Of a stretch of DNA of 64,000 bases, positions 32,441-41,362 are shown piece after piece. The notes beneath the pieces were generated by a model. It was not told the origin of the DNA. It saw nothing but the letters and a program-made list of their open reading frames with translations, and made no database searches. The stretch spans positions 124,001 through 188,000 of the forward strand of contig JABLYX010000001.1 of assembly GCA_018265615.1 (NCBI GenBank), in the 5' to 3' direction. The stretch comes from Lentisphaeria bacterium. Lineage in GTDB: Bacteria > Verrucomicrobiota > Lentisphaeria > Victivallales > Victivallaceae. Numbering within the stretch: the first letter of the stretch is position 1; the number at the start of each line of letters is the position of its first letter. A program made the translations under genes and the position numbers.

Positions 32441-33700
32441 ATGAATGGAACCGGAAGAAACGGCAACCCCGCCGTCGCTCTGGTCGGGGTCGGCGGATAC
32501 GGCAAAGTGCATTATGATTACCTGAAAGCACTGGCAGATGCCGGGAAGATCGATTTCTCCGCCGCCGTTGTGCGTCCGGCCAGCATTGAGAAGCGGCGGC
32601 GGACCGTGGACGAGCTGTTCGCCATGGGGGCGCGCATCTTCCCGGATGAAGACGCCCTGCTTGGCGCGATGGGCGGCCGGCTGAATCTGGTCTGTCTGCC
32701 GGTCGGGATCGAGGCCCACCGTCCGATGACCTGCAAATTCCTGGCTGCCGGCGTCAATGTCCTGCTGGAGAAGCCCGCGGCCGGCTGCGTGGCCGACGTC
32801 GAGGCGATGATCGAGGCGGAGAAGCGCTCGAAGGGGTTTGTCGCGGTCGGCTTCCACAACATGTACGGACGCGACATTCATGCCGTCAAGCGCAAGATCC
32901 TTTCCGGCCGTTACGGGAAGCTGGTCAACATCTCGTTCAAGGGGGCCTGGCACCGTTCCGACAACTACTACAGCCGCAATGACTGGGCGGGGAAGCTCCG
33001 GGCGTCCGACGGGACGGTCATCTGCGATTCCCCGGTCAACAACGCTTTCGCCCACTATCTGAATATACCGCTTTTCTGCGCCGGGCCGGATTTCACGACG
33101 ACGGCGCGCGCCGGGGCCATGCAGGCGGAAGCTGTGCGCAGCCGCGACAACATAGAGACATTCGACACCTGCTCCATGCGGGTCTGGACGGAACAGGGCG
33201 TGACGATTCAGGTACTGACCACCCATGCCTGCGATACCGACCGCGAACCGCGCCTGCGCTTCGACCTGGAGCGCGCGCGGATCCACTGGGATTTTCAGAG
33301 CGGCAGTTGGCGCATTGAGACTCCCGACGGCAAAACAGTACGCAGCGAAAGCTCGCCGGATTGCCGCCAATCCATGTTCGACGATATCATCGGCCGGCTT
33401 GGCAACGCCTCTGTGTTCACCTATACGCTGAAGAATGCACTCGAACACACCCGCTGCATCGAAAAACTTCACGCGCTGTTCCCTGTGCATGTGCTGAAGC
33501 CGTCGGAGTACCGGATTCTCCGCGACCGCGACAACCAGCGGGTCATCCCCGGAATCGTCGAGCTGTTCGACGAAGCGTTCGAACGCAATCTGCTGCCGTC
33601 GGAGCTCGGAGCTCCCTGGAGCCCGGGTTCCGGCCGGAAGCCTCTGAACGACGCGGAACCGGCCCGGCCGCTTTCTGCCGGGTTCGCTCTGAATCCCTGA
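32441..33700 (+). CDS. Gfo/Idh/MocA-family oxidoreductase
   Basis: 419 aa from the ATG at 32441, chosen for GGAGGT just before it; an ATG 15 bases earlier is possible. N-terminal Rossmann fold VALVGVGGYGKVHYDYLKAL, and the family motif NVLLEKPAAGCVADVEAMIE with the conserved Glu-Lys-Pro near residue 110. The C-terminal domain (residues about 130-350) contains SPVNNAFAHYLN. There is no signal peptide. It oxidises or reduces a sugar using NAD(P); within a pectin operon a galacturonate- or rhamnose-derived substrate is likely but not shown. Confidence 0.88.
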   Translation: MNGTGRNGNPAVALVGVGGYGKVHYDYLKALADAGKIDFSAAVVRPASIEKRRRTVDELFAMGARIFPDEDALLGAMGGRLNLVCLPVGIEAHRPMTCKFLAAGVNVLLEKPAAGCVADVEAMIEAEKRSKGFVAVGFHNMYGRDIHAVKRKILSGRYGKLVNISFKGAWHRSDNYYSRNDWAGKLRASDGTVICDSPVNNAFAHYLNIPLFCAGPDFTTTARAGAMQAEAVRSRDNIETFDTCSMRVWTEQGVTIQVLTTHACDTDREPRLRFDLERARIHWDFQSGSWRIETPDGKTVRSESSPDCRQSMFDDIIGRLGNASVFTYTLKNALEHTRCIEKLHALFPVHVLKPSEYRILRDRDNQRVIPGIVELFDEAFERNLLPSELGAPWSPGSGRKPLNDAEPARPLSAGFALNP

Positions 33701-33761
33701 ATCCCGACAGCGTCCGGAACGCCGAAACGGCGAAACGGTGTCCGCTTTGTCGCGCCCGGAA

Positions 33762-33777
33762 ATGTATGAAACATGTA
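33762..33777 (+). promoter_or_regulatory. Candidate LacI operator upstream of first PL11 gene
   Basis: ATGTATGAAACATGTA, 29 bases before the PL11 start. It matches ATGTAYGAWACATGTA with the site at 30617. It suggests a second promoter inside the locus, although no good -35/-10 pair is clear. Confidence 0.5.
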
Positions 33778-33806
33778 CAATTACATAAAATGAGAGAGGA
33801 GTTTAC

Positions 33807-35729
33807 ATGAAAGAAGCGGTAATCCTGATCCTGCTGGCGCTGGGGGCCGTGCTTCCGGCGGCGGAAGCGAACTATGACTTCGGCAGGCTGCAGCGGGAGA
33901 AGCTCGGGCGCGGCGTGATCGCCGTCCGGCGGAACGCGGACGAAGTGTTCGTCGCATGGCGCTATCTTTCGCGCGATGCAATGGAGACGGGTTTCAATGT
34001 CTACCGCGACGGCCGGAAGGTCAATGCGGAACCGGTCAGGGATGTGACATTCTTCGTGGACAGAAATCCGGACGGCGGCACCTATGCCGTGAAGCCGGTG
34101 GACGGGAACGGCCGGGAGTTTGACGAAGCGTGCACCGTATTTCCCCTCCCCGCGAACGCCCCGCACGGCTATGTGAACATCCCCCTCGACAAACCCGCCG
34201 ACGGAGTGACGCCGGACGGCAGGGCATATTCCTACGCACCGAACGACGCCTCCGTCGGGGACGCCGACGGCGACGGCGAGTATGAAATCATCCTGAAGTG
34301 GGATCCGGCCAATTCCCATGACAACGCCCATGACGGCTACACGGGAAACGTCTACCTCGACTGTTATAAGCTCGACGGCCGCAGGCTGTGGCGCATCGAC
34401 CTCGGACGGAACATCCGCGCCGGGGCGCACTACACGCAATTCATGGTTTATGATTTCGATAATGACGGCATCGCGGAAATCATCATGAAGACTGCCGACG
34501 GGACGATCGACGGCACGGGGCAAGCCATTGGAGATCCGGCCGCCGACTACCGCGAACCCGGCGGTCCGGCCCGGCAGGAGCCGGCGCGGGATTTCAGGAA
34601 GACCGGATTCAACAGCTCCGGAATCAGCAACAGGGGGCGCATCATGAGCGGCCCTGAATACCTGACCGTCTTCTCCGGGAAAAACGGGAAAGCCCTCGAT
34701 ACCGTGCCATACTACCCGCCGCGCGGCGACATGGAAGCGTGGGGCGACAATTATGCGAACCGCTGCGACCGTTTTCTCGCCGCCGTCGCCTATCTCGACG
34801 GGATCCGCCCCAGCGCCGTCATGTGCCGCGGCTATTACACCCGTTCTGTTCTGGCCGCCTATGACTGGGATGGAAAGAAGCTGACGCGGCGCTGGGTCTT
34901 CGACTCGGCCGATCCGAAATGGTGCTGCTACGGCGCACAGGGCAACCATAATCTGCGTGTGGCCGATGTGGACGGCGACGGCTGCGATGAGATCGTCTAC
35001 GGCCAGATGACGGTCGATCACGACGGGCGCGGACTCTACACCACGAAGACCGGCCATGGCGATGCGATCCAGCTGACGAAGTTTTCCCCTGAGCTGCCCG
35101 GATTCCAGGTGTGGGCGTGCCATGAGAACCGCGAGGACGGCGCGACTTTTCGCGACGCCGCCACGGGGAAAATTCTCTTTCAGGTTAAAAGCAGGGACGA
35201 CGTGGGGCGCTGCATGGCGGCCGATATCGACCCGGCCAATCCCGGCCTCGAAATGTGGGCCATCAGCGGAATCGGCATGTACAATATGAAGGGGGAGTAT
35301 CTCGGCGCCCCCGCGGGGCTCTCCTGCAACATGGCCGTCTGGTGGAGCGGCGGGCTGACCCGTGAGCTGCTGGACGGAATCACCGTCACCGCCTACGACT
35401 GGGAGAAAAAGGAACTGCGGCCAGTCGTCCGCTTCGACGGCTGCGCCTCCAGCAACGGCACCAAGGCCACTCCGTGCCTGCAGGGCGACCTGTTCGGAGA
35501 CTGGCGCGAGGAGGTGCTCCTGCGCTCCGAAGACAACCGGTCCCTGCGGCTCTATGTTTCGACGGCGCCGACGGAGTACCGGTTCCACACATTTCTGGAG
35601 GACCCCGTCTACCGCATCAGCATCGCCGCGCAGAACGTCGCCTACAATCTGCCGACGCAGCCGGGATTCTATTTCGGCCCCGACCTGCGGGGTAAAGGGA
35701 TCGTATTTCGCGGAACACTCGTAAAGTAA
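33807..35729 (+). CDS. PL11-family rhamnogalacturonan lyase, secreted (paralogue 1)
   Basis: 640 aa. Signal peptide KEAVILILLALGAVLPAAEA. The mature part begins NYDFGRLQREKLGRGVIAVR; a family opening RYLSRDAMETGFNVYRDG follows. It has the calcium-binding propeller repeats (GDADGDGEYEIILKWDP, DFDNDGIAEIIMKTADG, DVDGDGCDEIVYGQM) and the ending RFHTFLEDPVYRISIAAQNV. This is YesW/YesX-type rhamnogalacturonan-I lyase, which cleaves the backbone by beta-elimination. Compared with paralogue 2 it has an insert of about 20 residues near 255-275 (QEPARDFRKTGFNSSG). It precedes the transporter gene by 21 bases. Confidence 0.95.
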   Translation: MKEAVILILLALGAVLPAAEANYDFGRLQREKLGRGVIAVRRNADEVFVAWRYLSRDAMETGFNVYRDGRKVNAEPVRDVTFFVDRNPDGGTYAVKPVDGNGREFDEACTVFPLPANAPHGYVNIPLDKPADGVTPDGRAYSYAPNDASVGDADGDGEYEIILKWDPANSHDNAHDGYTGNVYLDCYKLDGRRLWRIDLGRNIRAGAHYTQFMVYDFDNDGIAEIIMKTADGTIDGTGQAIGDPAADYREPGGPARQEPARDFRKTGFNSSGISNRGRIMSGPEYLTVFSGKNGKALDTVPYYPPRGDMEAWGDNYANRCDRFLAAVAYLDGIRPSAVMCRGYYTRSVLAAYDWDGKKLTRRWVFDSADPKWCCYGAQGNHNLRVADVDGDGCDEIVYGQMTVDHDGRGLYTTKTGHGDAIQLTKFSPELPGFQVWACHENREDGATFRDAATGKILFQVKSRDDVGRCMAADIDPANPGLEMWAISGIGMYNMKGEYLGAPAGLSCNMAVWWSGGLTRELLDGITVTAYDWEKKELRPVVRFDGCASSNGTKATPCLQGDLFGDWREEVLLRSEDNRSLRLYVSTAPTEYRFHTFLEDPVYRISIAAQNVAYNLPTQPGFYFGPDLRGKGIVFRGTLVK

Positions 35730-35750
35730 CTTGAGATAAGGGACATCTGA

Positions 35751-37145
35751 ATGGAACAAACTGTTGAAAACACACCGAAACGGGTCTGGCGGGCGGGCAG
35801 CCTGACCTACACCGCCCCCGCGCTTGCACTGCTCTGTTTCTGGATGCTCTGGGGCGACTTCACCTGGGCGATGAAGGACCGCGCCGTGTGGCCGTCGGCC
35901 ACGCTGCTCATCAAGCAGATCGGGGTTTCGGACTTCGTTTTCGGCCTGGTCATCGTGTCGTTCCCGAATTTCACGAACACGTTTCTGTCGCCGATCATCG
36001 GCTATGTCTCGGACCGGCATCGCGGCAGGTGGGGACGGCGCATTCCGTTCCTGATGTTCACAACGCCGTTTATCGTGCTGGGACTTTACGGGCTCGGCTT
36101 CTGCAAGACATTCGGCGGCCTGCTGCATGAAGCAATTCCCGCGATTCCGCCGCACGCTTCGATACTGATCTTTTTCTGTATCGCCTGGATGATGCTTGAT
36201 TTCGGAACGACGCTCTCGGCGTCGCTTTTCGGCGCACTGGCCAACGATGTGATCCCGCCGGAGATGCTCGGCCGCTTTTTCGGGCTGTTCCGGATCGTCA
36301 GCCTCGGCGCCGGCATGATCTTCAACGGCTGGCTGCTGGAAAAGGTGGAGGGGCACACACTTGAAATTTTCCTCGGGCTCGGAACCCTGTACGGTATCGG
36401 CCTGACGATGCTCTGCCTGAAGGTGAAGGAAGGCAAATATCCGCCGCCGCCGGAAGAGCCTGCTCCGCCGGCGGGATACGGCAGGCGCATCGGCGTGTTC
36501 TTCCGGGTCATGCGTTCCGTCGTCACCTACTTCCGGCAGAGTTTTTCGCTGCCGTATTACCGCTGGTACATGCTGGCATGGGCGATTGCCGGGCTGGCGT
36601 TCACCCCGATCAACTTTTTCTCGATCCAATACGCCCAGAAGCTCCGGATCGGCATGGACCGGTACGGGCTCTATCTGGTGATCACCTACACCTGTTCCCT
36701 GCTGCTGAGCTACTTCCTCGGGATGCTCTCCGACCGCTTTCATCCGCTGCGAACCGGCATTGCCGCACTGCTCGTCTACGGTCTGCTGATGTTCGTCAGC
36801 TTTCCGCTGATCGTGAAAGCGGAGCATTTCGGGGTTCTTTTCGTTCTGCACGGAGTGGTTTCCGGCTGTTACTTCACCTTCACCGCCTCGCTCGGCGCGC
36901 GCCTGCTGCCCCGTCCGCTGTTCGCCCAGTTCGCCTCGGCCACGTCGATCATCGCGGCATTTTTCTCGATGGTGTTCGGTCCGCTGCTCGGCCTGACTCT
37001 CGACCTGCTGGACAATGATTACCGCACTCTGTTCCTGATCGCCGGAGGCATCAGCCTTGTCGGCGCACTTCTCCTGCTGAAAGTTTACAGCGGCTTCAAG
37101 GCGTATGGCGGCGATGCCGCCTACCGCCCGCCGATGCCGGAATAA
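35751..37145 (+). CDS. MFS/GPH-type sugar transporter
   Basis: 464 aa with about twelve membrane segments. Features include FWMLWGDFTWAMKDRAVWPS at the N-terminus, the loop motif PIIGYVSDRHRGRWGRRIPF between helices 2 and 3, typical of glycoside-pentoside-hexuronide and related major facilitator carriers, and LGMLSDRFHPLRTG in the second half. It lies between the two PL11 lyases with short gaps, so it probably imports the unsaturated galacturonosyl-rhamnose products. Confidence 0.88.
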   Translation: MEQTVENTPKRVWRAGSLTYTAPALALLCFWMLWGDFTWAMKDRAVWPSATLLIKQIGVSDFVFGLVIVSFPNFTNTFLSPIIGYVSDRHRGRWGRRIPFLMFTTPFIVLGLYGLGFCKTFGGLLHEAIPAIPPHASILIFFCIAWMMLDFGTTLSASLFGALANDVIPPEMLGRFFGLFRIVSLGAGMIFNGWLLEKVEGHTLEIFLGLGTLYGIGLTMLCLKVKEGKYPPPPEEPAPPAGYGRRIGVFFRVMRSVVTYFRQSFSLPYYRWYMLAWAIAGLAFTPINFFSIQYAQKLRIGMDRYGLYLVITYTCSLLLSYFLGMLSDRFHPLRTGIAALLVYGLLMFVSFPLIVKAEHFGVLFVLHGVVSGCYFTFTASLGARLLPRPLFAQFASATSIIAAFFSMVFGPLLGLTLDLLDNDYRTLFLIAGGISLVGALLLLKVYSGFKAYGGDAAYRPPMPE

Positions 37146-37163
37146 GATGGAAAGGACGTTTTT

Positions 37164-39044
37164 ATGAACAGGATACTGACGGCGGCGCTCGCGGCGCTCG
37201 CACTGGTTTGCGCGCTCCCCGGCGCCGCACCGAATTATGATTTCAGCAGGATGCTGCGGGAGAAGCCCGGGCGCGGCGTGGTCGCCGTCCGGCGGAACGC
37301 GGAAGAAGTGTTCATCGCATGGCGCTACCTGTCGCGCGACGCGATGGGAACCGGTTTCAATATCTACCGGGATGGAAAGAGGATCAACGGGAATCCGGTC
37401 CGGAACGTGACCTTTTATGTGGATAAGAATCCGGGCGGAGGCTCCTATGCCGTGAAACCGGTGGATGAAAACGGCCGGGAGCTCCCCGAATCCTGTGTCG
37501 CACATACGCTTCCGGCCGATGCCCCGCACGGGTATGTGAACATTCCCCTCGACCGGCCCGCCGACGTCACGATGCCGGACGGCCGAAGCTGCTCCTATGC
37601 GCCGAACGACGCCTCCATCGGCGACGTCGACGGCGACGGCGAGTACGAGATCATCCTGAAATGGGACCCGTCCAATTCCAAAGACAACTCGCAGAACGGC
37701 CATACGGGCAACGTCTATCTCGACTGCTATAAGCTCGACGGCCGGAAATTCTGGCGCATCGACCTCGGGCGGAACATCCGTGCCGGGTCGCACTATACGC
37801 AGTTCATGGTTTATGACCTCGACGGAGACGGCATTGCGGAGATCGTGATGAAAACCGCCGACGGCACGGCCGACGGCGCCGGGAAGGTCATCGGGGACGC
37901 AGCAGCCGACTACCGCGACAAAGGGGGGCGCGTGCTGGACGGGCCGGAGTTCCTGACCGTATTTTCCGGCCGGACCGGCGAAGCGCTCCAGACAATCCCC
38001 TACGATCCGCCGCGCGGCAGTGTCGGGGATTGGGGGGATAATTACGGAAACCGCTGCGACCGTTTCCTCGCCGCGGTCGCCTATCTCGACGGGATCCGCC
38101 CCAGTGTCGTCATGTGCCGCGGCTACTATACGCGCACCGTGCTTGCCGCCTACGACTGGGACGGAAAGAAACTCCGGAAGCGTTGGGTTTTCGATACGAA
38201 CAATCCGCAATGGCGCGAGTATGCCGGACAGGGCAACCACAATTTGCGCGTGGGCGACGTCGACGGCGACGGGTGCGACGAAATCATCTACGGCCAGATG
38301 GCGGTCGACCATGACGGGCGCGGCCTCTACACCACGAAGACCGGCCACGGCGACGCGATCCACCTGACCAGGTTTTCGCCGGAGCTCCCCGGACTTCAGG
38401 TCTGGGCGTGCCATGAGAACCGGAAAGACGGCGCGACGTTCCGCGATGCGGCGACCGGCGAAATCCTGTATCAGGTCAGGAGCAAATCCGATGTGGGCCG
38501 CTGTATGGCCGCCGACATCGACCCGCTCAATCCGGGACTGGAAATGTGGGCAGGCTCCGGCATCGGAATACGCGGCATCGACGGAAAGCCGCTTGCGAAC
38601 GTGAAAAATATCTCCATCAACATGGCGGTCTGGTGGGACGGCGACCTGTTGCGGGAACTGCTGGACGGCACCCGCATCACCAAGTACAACCGGGAGAAAA
38701 AGTGGCTCAACACCATTGCGAAATTCGACGGCTGCGCCTCCAACAACAGCACGAAGTCAACGCCGTGTCTGCAGGGCGACATCATCGGAGACTGGCGCGA
38801 GGAGGTTCTGCTGCGCACGGAGGACAACACCGCACTGCGGCTCTATGTCTCGACGATTCCGACGCAATACCGCTTCCACACCTTTCTGGAGGACCCGGTT
38901 TACCGCCTTGGCATCGCCATGCAGAACGTCGCGTACAACCAGCCCGCCCAGCCGGGCTTCTACTTCGGCCCCGACCTGCTCAAAAAAACGCAGGTGTTCC
39001 GCGGCACATTGCTGAAAACCGATCAGACGAGGAGAGACAAATGA
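37164..39044 (+). CDS. PL11-family rhamnogalacturonan lyase, secreted (paralogue 2)
   Basis: 626 aa. Signal peptide with core LTAALAALALVCALPGA, then NYDFSRMLREKPGRGVVAVR. The same propeller and calcium motifs as paralogue 1 are present (GDVDGDGEYEIILKWDP, DLDGDGIAEIVMKTADG). The two proteins are closely similar along their whole length, showing tandem duplication around the transporter. It differs by lacking the insert near residue 260. Its stop overlaps the next ATG (ATGA). Confidence 0.95.
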   Translation: MNRILTAALAALALVCALPGAAPNYDFSRMLREKPGRGVVAVRRNAEEVFIAWRYLSRDAMGTGFNIYRDGKRINGNPVRNVTFYVDKNPGGGSYAVKPVDENGRELPESCVAHTLPADAPHGYVNIPLDRPADVTMPDGRSCSYAPNDASIGDVDGDGEYEIILKWDPSNSKDNSQNGHTGNVYLDCYKLDGRKFWRIDLGRNIRAGSHYTQFMVYDLDGDGIAEIVMKTADGTADGAGKVIGDAAADYRDKGGRVLDGPEFLTVFSGRTGEALQTIPYDPPRGSVGDWGDNYGNRCDRFLAAVAYLDGIRPSVVMCRGYYTRTVLAAYDWDGKKLRKRWVFDTNNPQWREYAGQGNHNLRVGDVDGDGCDEIIYGQMAVDHDGRGLYTTKTGHGDAIHLTRFSPELPGLQVWACHENRKDGATFRDAATGEILYQVRSKSDVGRCMAADIDPLNPGLEMWAGSGIGIRGIDGKPLANVKNISINMAVWWDGDLLRELLDGTRITKYNREKKWLNTIAKFDGCASNNSTKSTPCLQGDIIGDWREEVLLRTEDNTALRLYVSTIPTQYRFHTFLEDPVYRLGIAMQNVAYNQPAQPGFYFGPDLLKKTQVFRGTLLKTDQTRRDK

Positions 39045-40201
39045 GATTTTTCATGAACTTCAGTCCCGGCGCGGCCCTGTTCGCCCTCGCCGTATTGTAT
39101 GCGGCCGCCGGCTCCGCGGCGGAAATCCGTTCCCGGCGCTTCGAAAAGAAGCTGCCGGAGGGAAATTATGATGTGACGGTACGGTTCGGCAGCCCCGGCC
39201 GCGCCACGGTCAACTGGGTGAAGGCCGAATCCCGCCGGCTTATGCTCGACAAGGTTTCGACCGCGCCGGGAGAGTTCGTTACGCGCACCTTCACCGTGAA
39301 CATCCGCACGCCGGAAATCGCTGACGGCCGGTATGTCTCCCTGAAGAAACGGGAAATCGCCCATCCCCGCTGGGACGACAAGCTGGATATCGAAATCTTC
39401 AGCGACAATCCGGAGGCCCGGGCCCCGGAGATCGTCCCGGCGGAGAAATCGCTCACACTCTATCTGGCCGGGGATTCGACCGTCACCGATCAGGATAAGG
39501 AGCCGTGGACCGGCTGGGGGCAGATGCTGCCCGCTTTCTTCCGCCGGGGAGTGGCGGTGGCCAATCATTCGGAGGGAGGCATGGCGTTGTCGAGCTTTGC
39601 GGCGCAGCGGCGGCTCGAAAAGATCCTTTCCCGGCTTCGCCCCGGGGATTACGTCTTCATCCAGTTCGGGCATAACGACCAGAAGGAGAAGGGAAAGGAT
39701 GTCGGGCCGTTCACCTCCTACAAGAAACGCCTGGCCGAATTCGTCCGGAAAATCCGTGCCGCCGGCGGCAACGCCGTGCTGGTCACTCCGATGGAGCGCC
39801 GCCGCTTCAGGGACGGACGCGCCGCCGCGACGCTCGCGAGCTTCGCCGAAGCCGTCCGGCAGGCCGGCGGGGAGCTGGACGCTCCGGTCATCGACCTGAA
39901 CCGGATGAGCATGGAGCTCTACAACGCGCTGGGGGAAGAGGGGTCGAAGCGCGCCTTTGTCTTTTATCCGGCCGGCAGTTTCCCCGGCCAGGACAAAGCG
40001 CTCCGTGACAACACGCATCATAACGTATACGGGGGCTACGAACTGGCCCGGTGCGTGGCGGAGGCGATCCGCTCGCAGCTGCCGGAGCTCGCGAAGCATC
40101 TGCGGCCGGAGCTGCCGCCGTTCGACCCCGCCCGTCCGGATAAAGACATCGGCATTCCCGCTTCGGTGACGCACACGGCGGAGAAGCCGGACGGCAACTG
40201 A
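39041..40201 (+). CDS. SGNH rhamnogalacturonan acetylesterase with N-terminal beta domain, secreted
   Basis: 386 aa from the ATG overlapping the PL11 stop. Signal peptide GAALFALAVLYAAAGSAAE. Residues about 30-130 form a beta-rich accessory domain (KKLPEGNYDVTVRFGSPGRA) like that of other bacterial CE12 enzymes. The SGNH core follows: YLAGDSTVTDQDKEPWTGWG, ANHSEGGMALSSF, FIQFGHNDQKEKGKD, and the C-terminal DNTHHNVYGGYELA with the catalytic His. It deacetylates rhamnogalacturonan. Last gene of this transcription unit before the LacI regulator. Confidence 0.92.
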   Translation: MRFFMNFSPGAALFALAVLYAAAGSAAEIRSRRFEKKLPEGNYDVTVRFGSPGRATVNWVKAESRRLMLDKVSTAPGEFVTRTFTVNIRTPEIADGRYVSLKKREIAHPRWDDKLDIEIFSDNPEARAPEIVPAEKSLTLYLAGDSTVTDQDKEPWTGWGQMLPAFFRRGVAVANHSEGGMALSSFAAQRRLEKILSRLRPGDYVFIQFGHNDQKEKGKDVGPFTSYKKRLAEFVRKIRAAGGNAVLVTPMERRRFRDGRAAATLASFAEAVRQAGGELDAPVIDLNRMSMELYNALGEEGSKRAFVFYPAGSFPGQDKALRDNTHHNVYGGYELARCVAEAIRSQLPELAKHLRPELPPFDPARPDKDIGIPASVTHTAEKPDGN

Positions 40202-40231
40202 ACGGCACCTGCAGGCCGCCGCGCAATAAAC

Positions 40232-40257
40232 ATGTATGAAATGATCGATATCATGTA
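40232..40257 (+). promoter_or_regulatory. Candidate LacI operator upstream of the lacI-type gene
   Basis: ATGTATGAAATGATCGAT then ATCATGTA: it shares ATGTATGAA with the 33762 and 30927 sites and ends in CATGTA. Imperfect palindrome with centre ATCGAT. Position about 75 bases before the regulator start suggests autoregulation. Confidence 0.4.
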
Positions 40258-40330
40258 AATGAAACTTGAATGTCGGTGTGATATACTGTAAATTAAACGG
40301 CATGATAACATTGTAACAGGAGAGTGTCAC

Positions 40331-41359
40331 ATGGGAATCACGATCAGGCAAATCGCTGAACTTGCAGGAGTCTCCACCGCGACGGTTTCGCGCGTCATAA
40401 ACGACAGCGGCTTCGTGAAGGATGAGACCCGCCGGCTGATTACGGGGATCATGAAGGAGCGGAATTACACCCCCCAGCTTCCCCAGAAGCGCCCCGGCCC
40501 GAAATTCTGCGAGCCCGTGCCGCTGAAGCACCGCACATTTTCCATTTTGTGGGGACACGAAAAGAACGTTCCGCAGATTACGACCGCGCAGGAGATCATG
40601 ATCGGCATCTCCGAGGCGCTCAACGAGTTCGGCGCGTCGCTCAAGCTGGATGTGCTTGAGCCGGGCGGCGAATCGTCCGAAACGCTGCAGACGCGCAAGG
40701 TGGACGGCATCTTCCTGAACGGAAATTTCTCCGCCGCCTTTCTGGACAGGGTGCGCGCGTTTCCGGTCGTCTGGCTGCTGCAGGCCGGCTCCCATGATTT
40801 CGGCGACCGGGTGCAGCCGGACCACCTGAAAGCGGGGCTGCTGGCCTACGATTATCTGCGCTCGCGGAACTGCCGGAACCTCTGCTGCGTCAGCTGCTCA
40901 TCCCTGAGCAGGACCCCGAAGTACTGGAAGTCGCGCGAGGACGCGTTCTGCAACGCCGCCGCCGCGGACAAAGTCGAATGCCGCGCGATCCGGTTGGATT
41001 ACGACGACAACATCGGCAACCCGATGCCGGAGCAGGCGGCGGCGGCCTGTTCCGCGATCGAACGGATCCTGCAGCTCCCGGAGAGGCCGGACGGCATCTT
41101 CGTGGCCAACACGCTCGGCGGGCCGATCTATTCGGAGCTGGTCCGGAACGGCATCGTCCCCGGGCGCGACATCGAGCTGATCGCCGGCGACAAGCGCGTC
41201 TGCAACGGCTACTTCAACCCGGAGCCGGTTCTGCTGGATATCGCGCCGCGCATGCAGGGGCGGCTCGCCGTGCAGGCGATGCTGCTGCGGTTGGCCAACC
41301 CCGCGATGCCCCAGCTCACTTACATGCAGATGCCGACACTGGTCGTCCCGGAGAAATAA
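40331..41359 (+). CDS. LacI-family regulator of the rhamnogalacturonan locus
   Basis: 342 aa. Classical LacI HTH and hinge start: TIRQIAELAGVSTATVSRVI NDSGF (residues 4-28). The periplasmic-binding-like sensor domain follows, with KVDGIFLNGNF, AGLLAYDYLRSRNCRNLCCV and RPDGIFVANTLGG. GGAGAGTGTCAC precedes the ATG. It lies between the two halves of the pectin locus and is followed after three bases by a GH28 gene, so it is the natural candidate to bind the ATGTAYGA sites. The inducer is probably a rhamnogalacturonan-derived sugar. Confidence 0.9.
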   Translation: MGITIRQIAELAGVSTATVSRVINDSGFVKDETRRLITGIMKERNYTPQLPQKRPGPKFCEPVPLKHRTFSILWGHEKNVPQITTAQEIMIGISEALNEFGASLKLDVLEPGGESSETLQTRKVDGIFLNGNFSAAFLDRVRAFPVVWLLQAGSHDFGDRVQPDHLKAGLLAYDYLRSRNCRNLCCVSCSSLSRTPKYWKSREDAFCNAAAADKVECRAIRLDYDDNIGNPMPEQAAAACSAIERILQLPERPDGIFVANTLGGPIYSELVRNGIVPGRDIELIAGDKRVCNGYFNPEPVLLDIAPRMQGRLAVQAMLLRLANPAMPQLTYMQMPTLVVPEK

Positions 41360-41362
41360 GGC

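Noticed and set aside
32518..32877. Antisense frames opposite the Gfo/Idh/MocA gene
   Set aside because: Low-complexity Ser/Arg/Pro composition and no start signals. They are shadows of the GC-rich coding strand.
33543..38414. Very long antisense open frame (1623 codons) across the PL11 region
   Set aside because: It is opposite two clear PL11 genes and an MFS gene, has Arg/His/Ala-biased composition typical of the complement of GC-rich codons, and has no domain or ribosome site.
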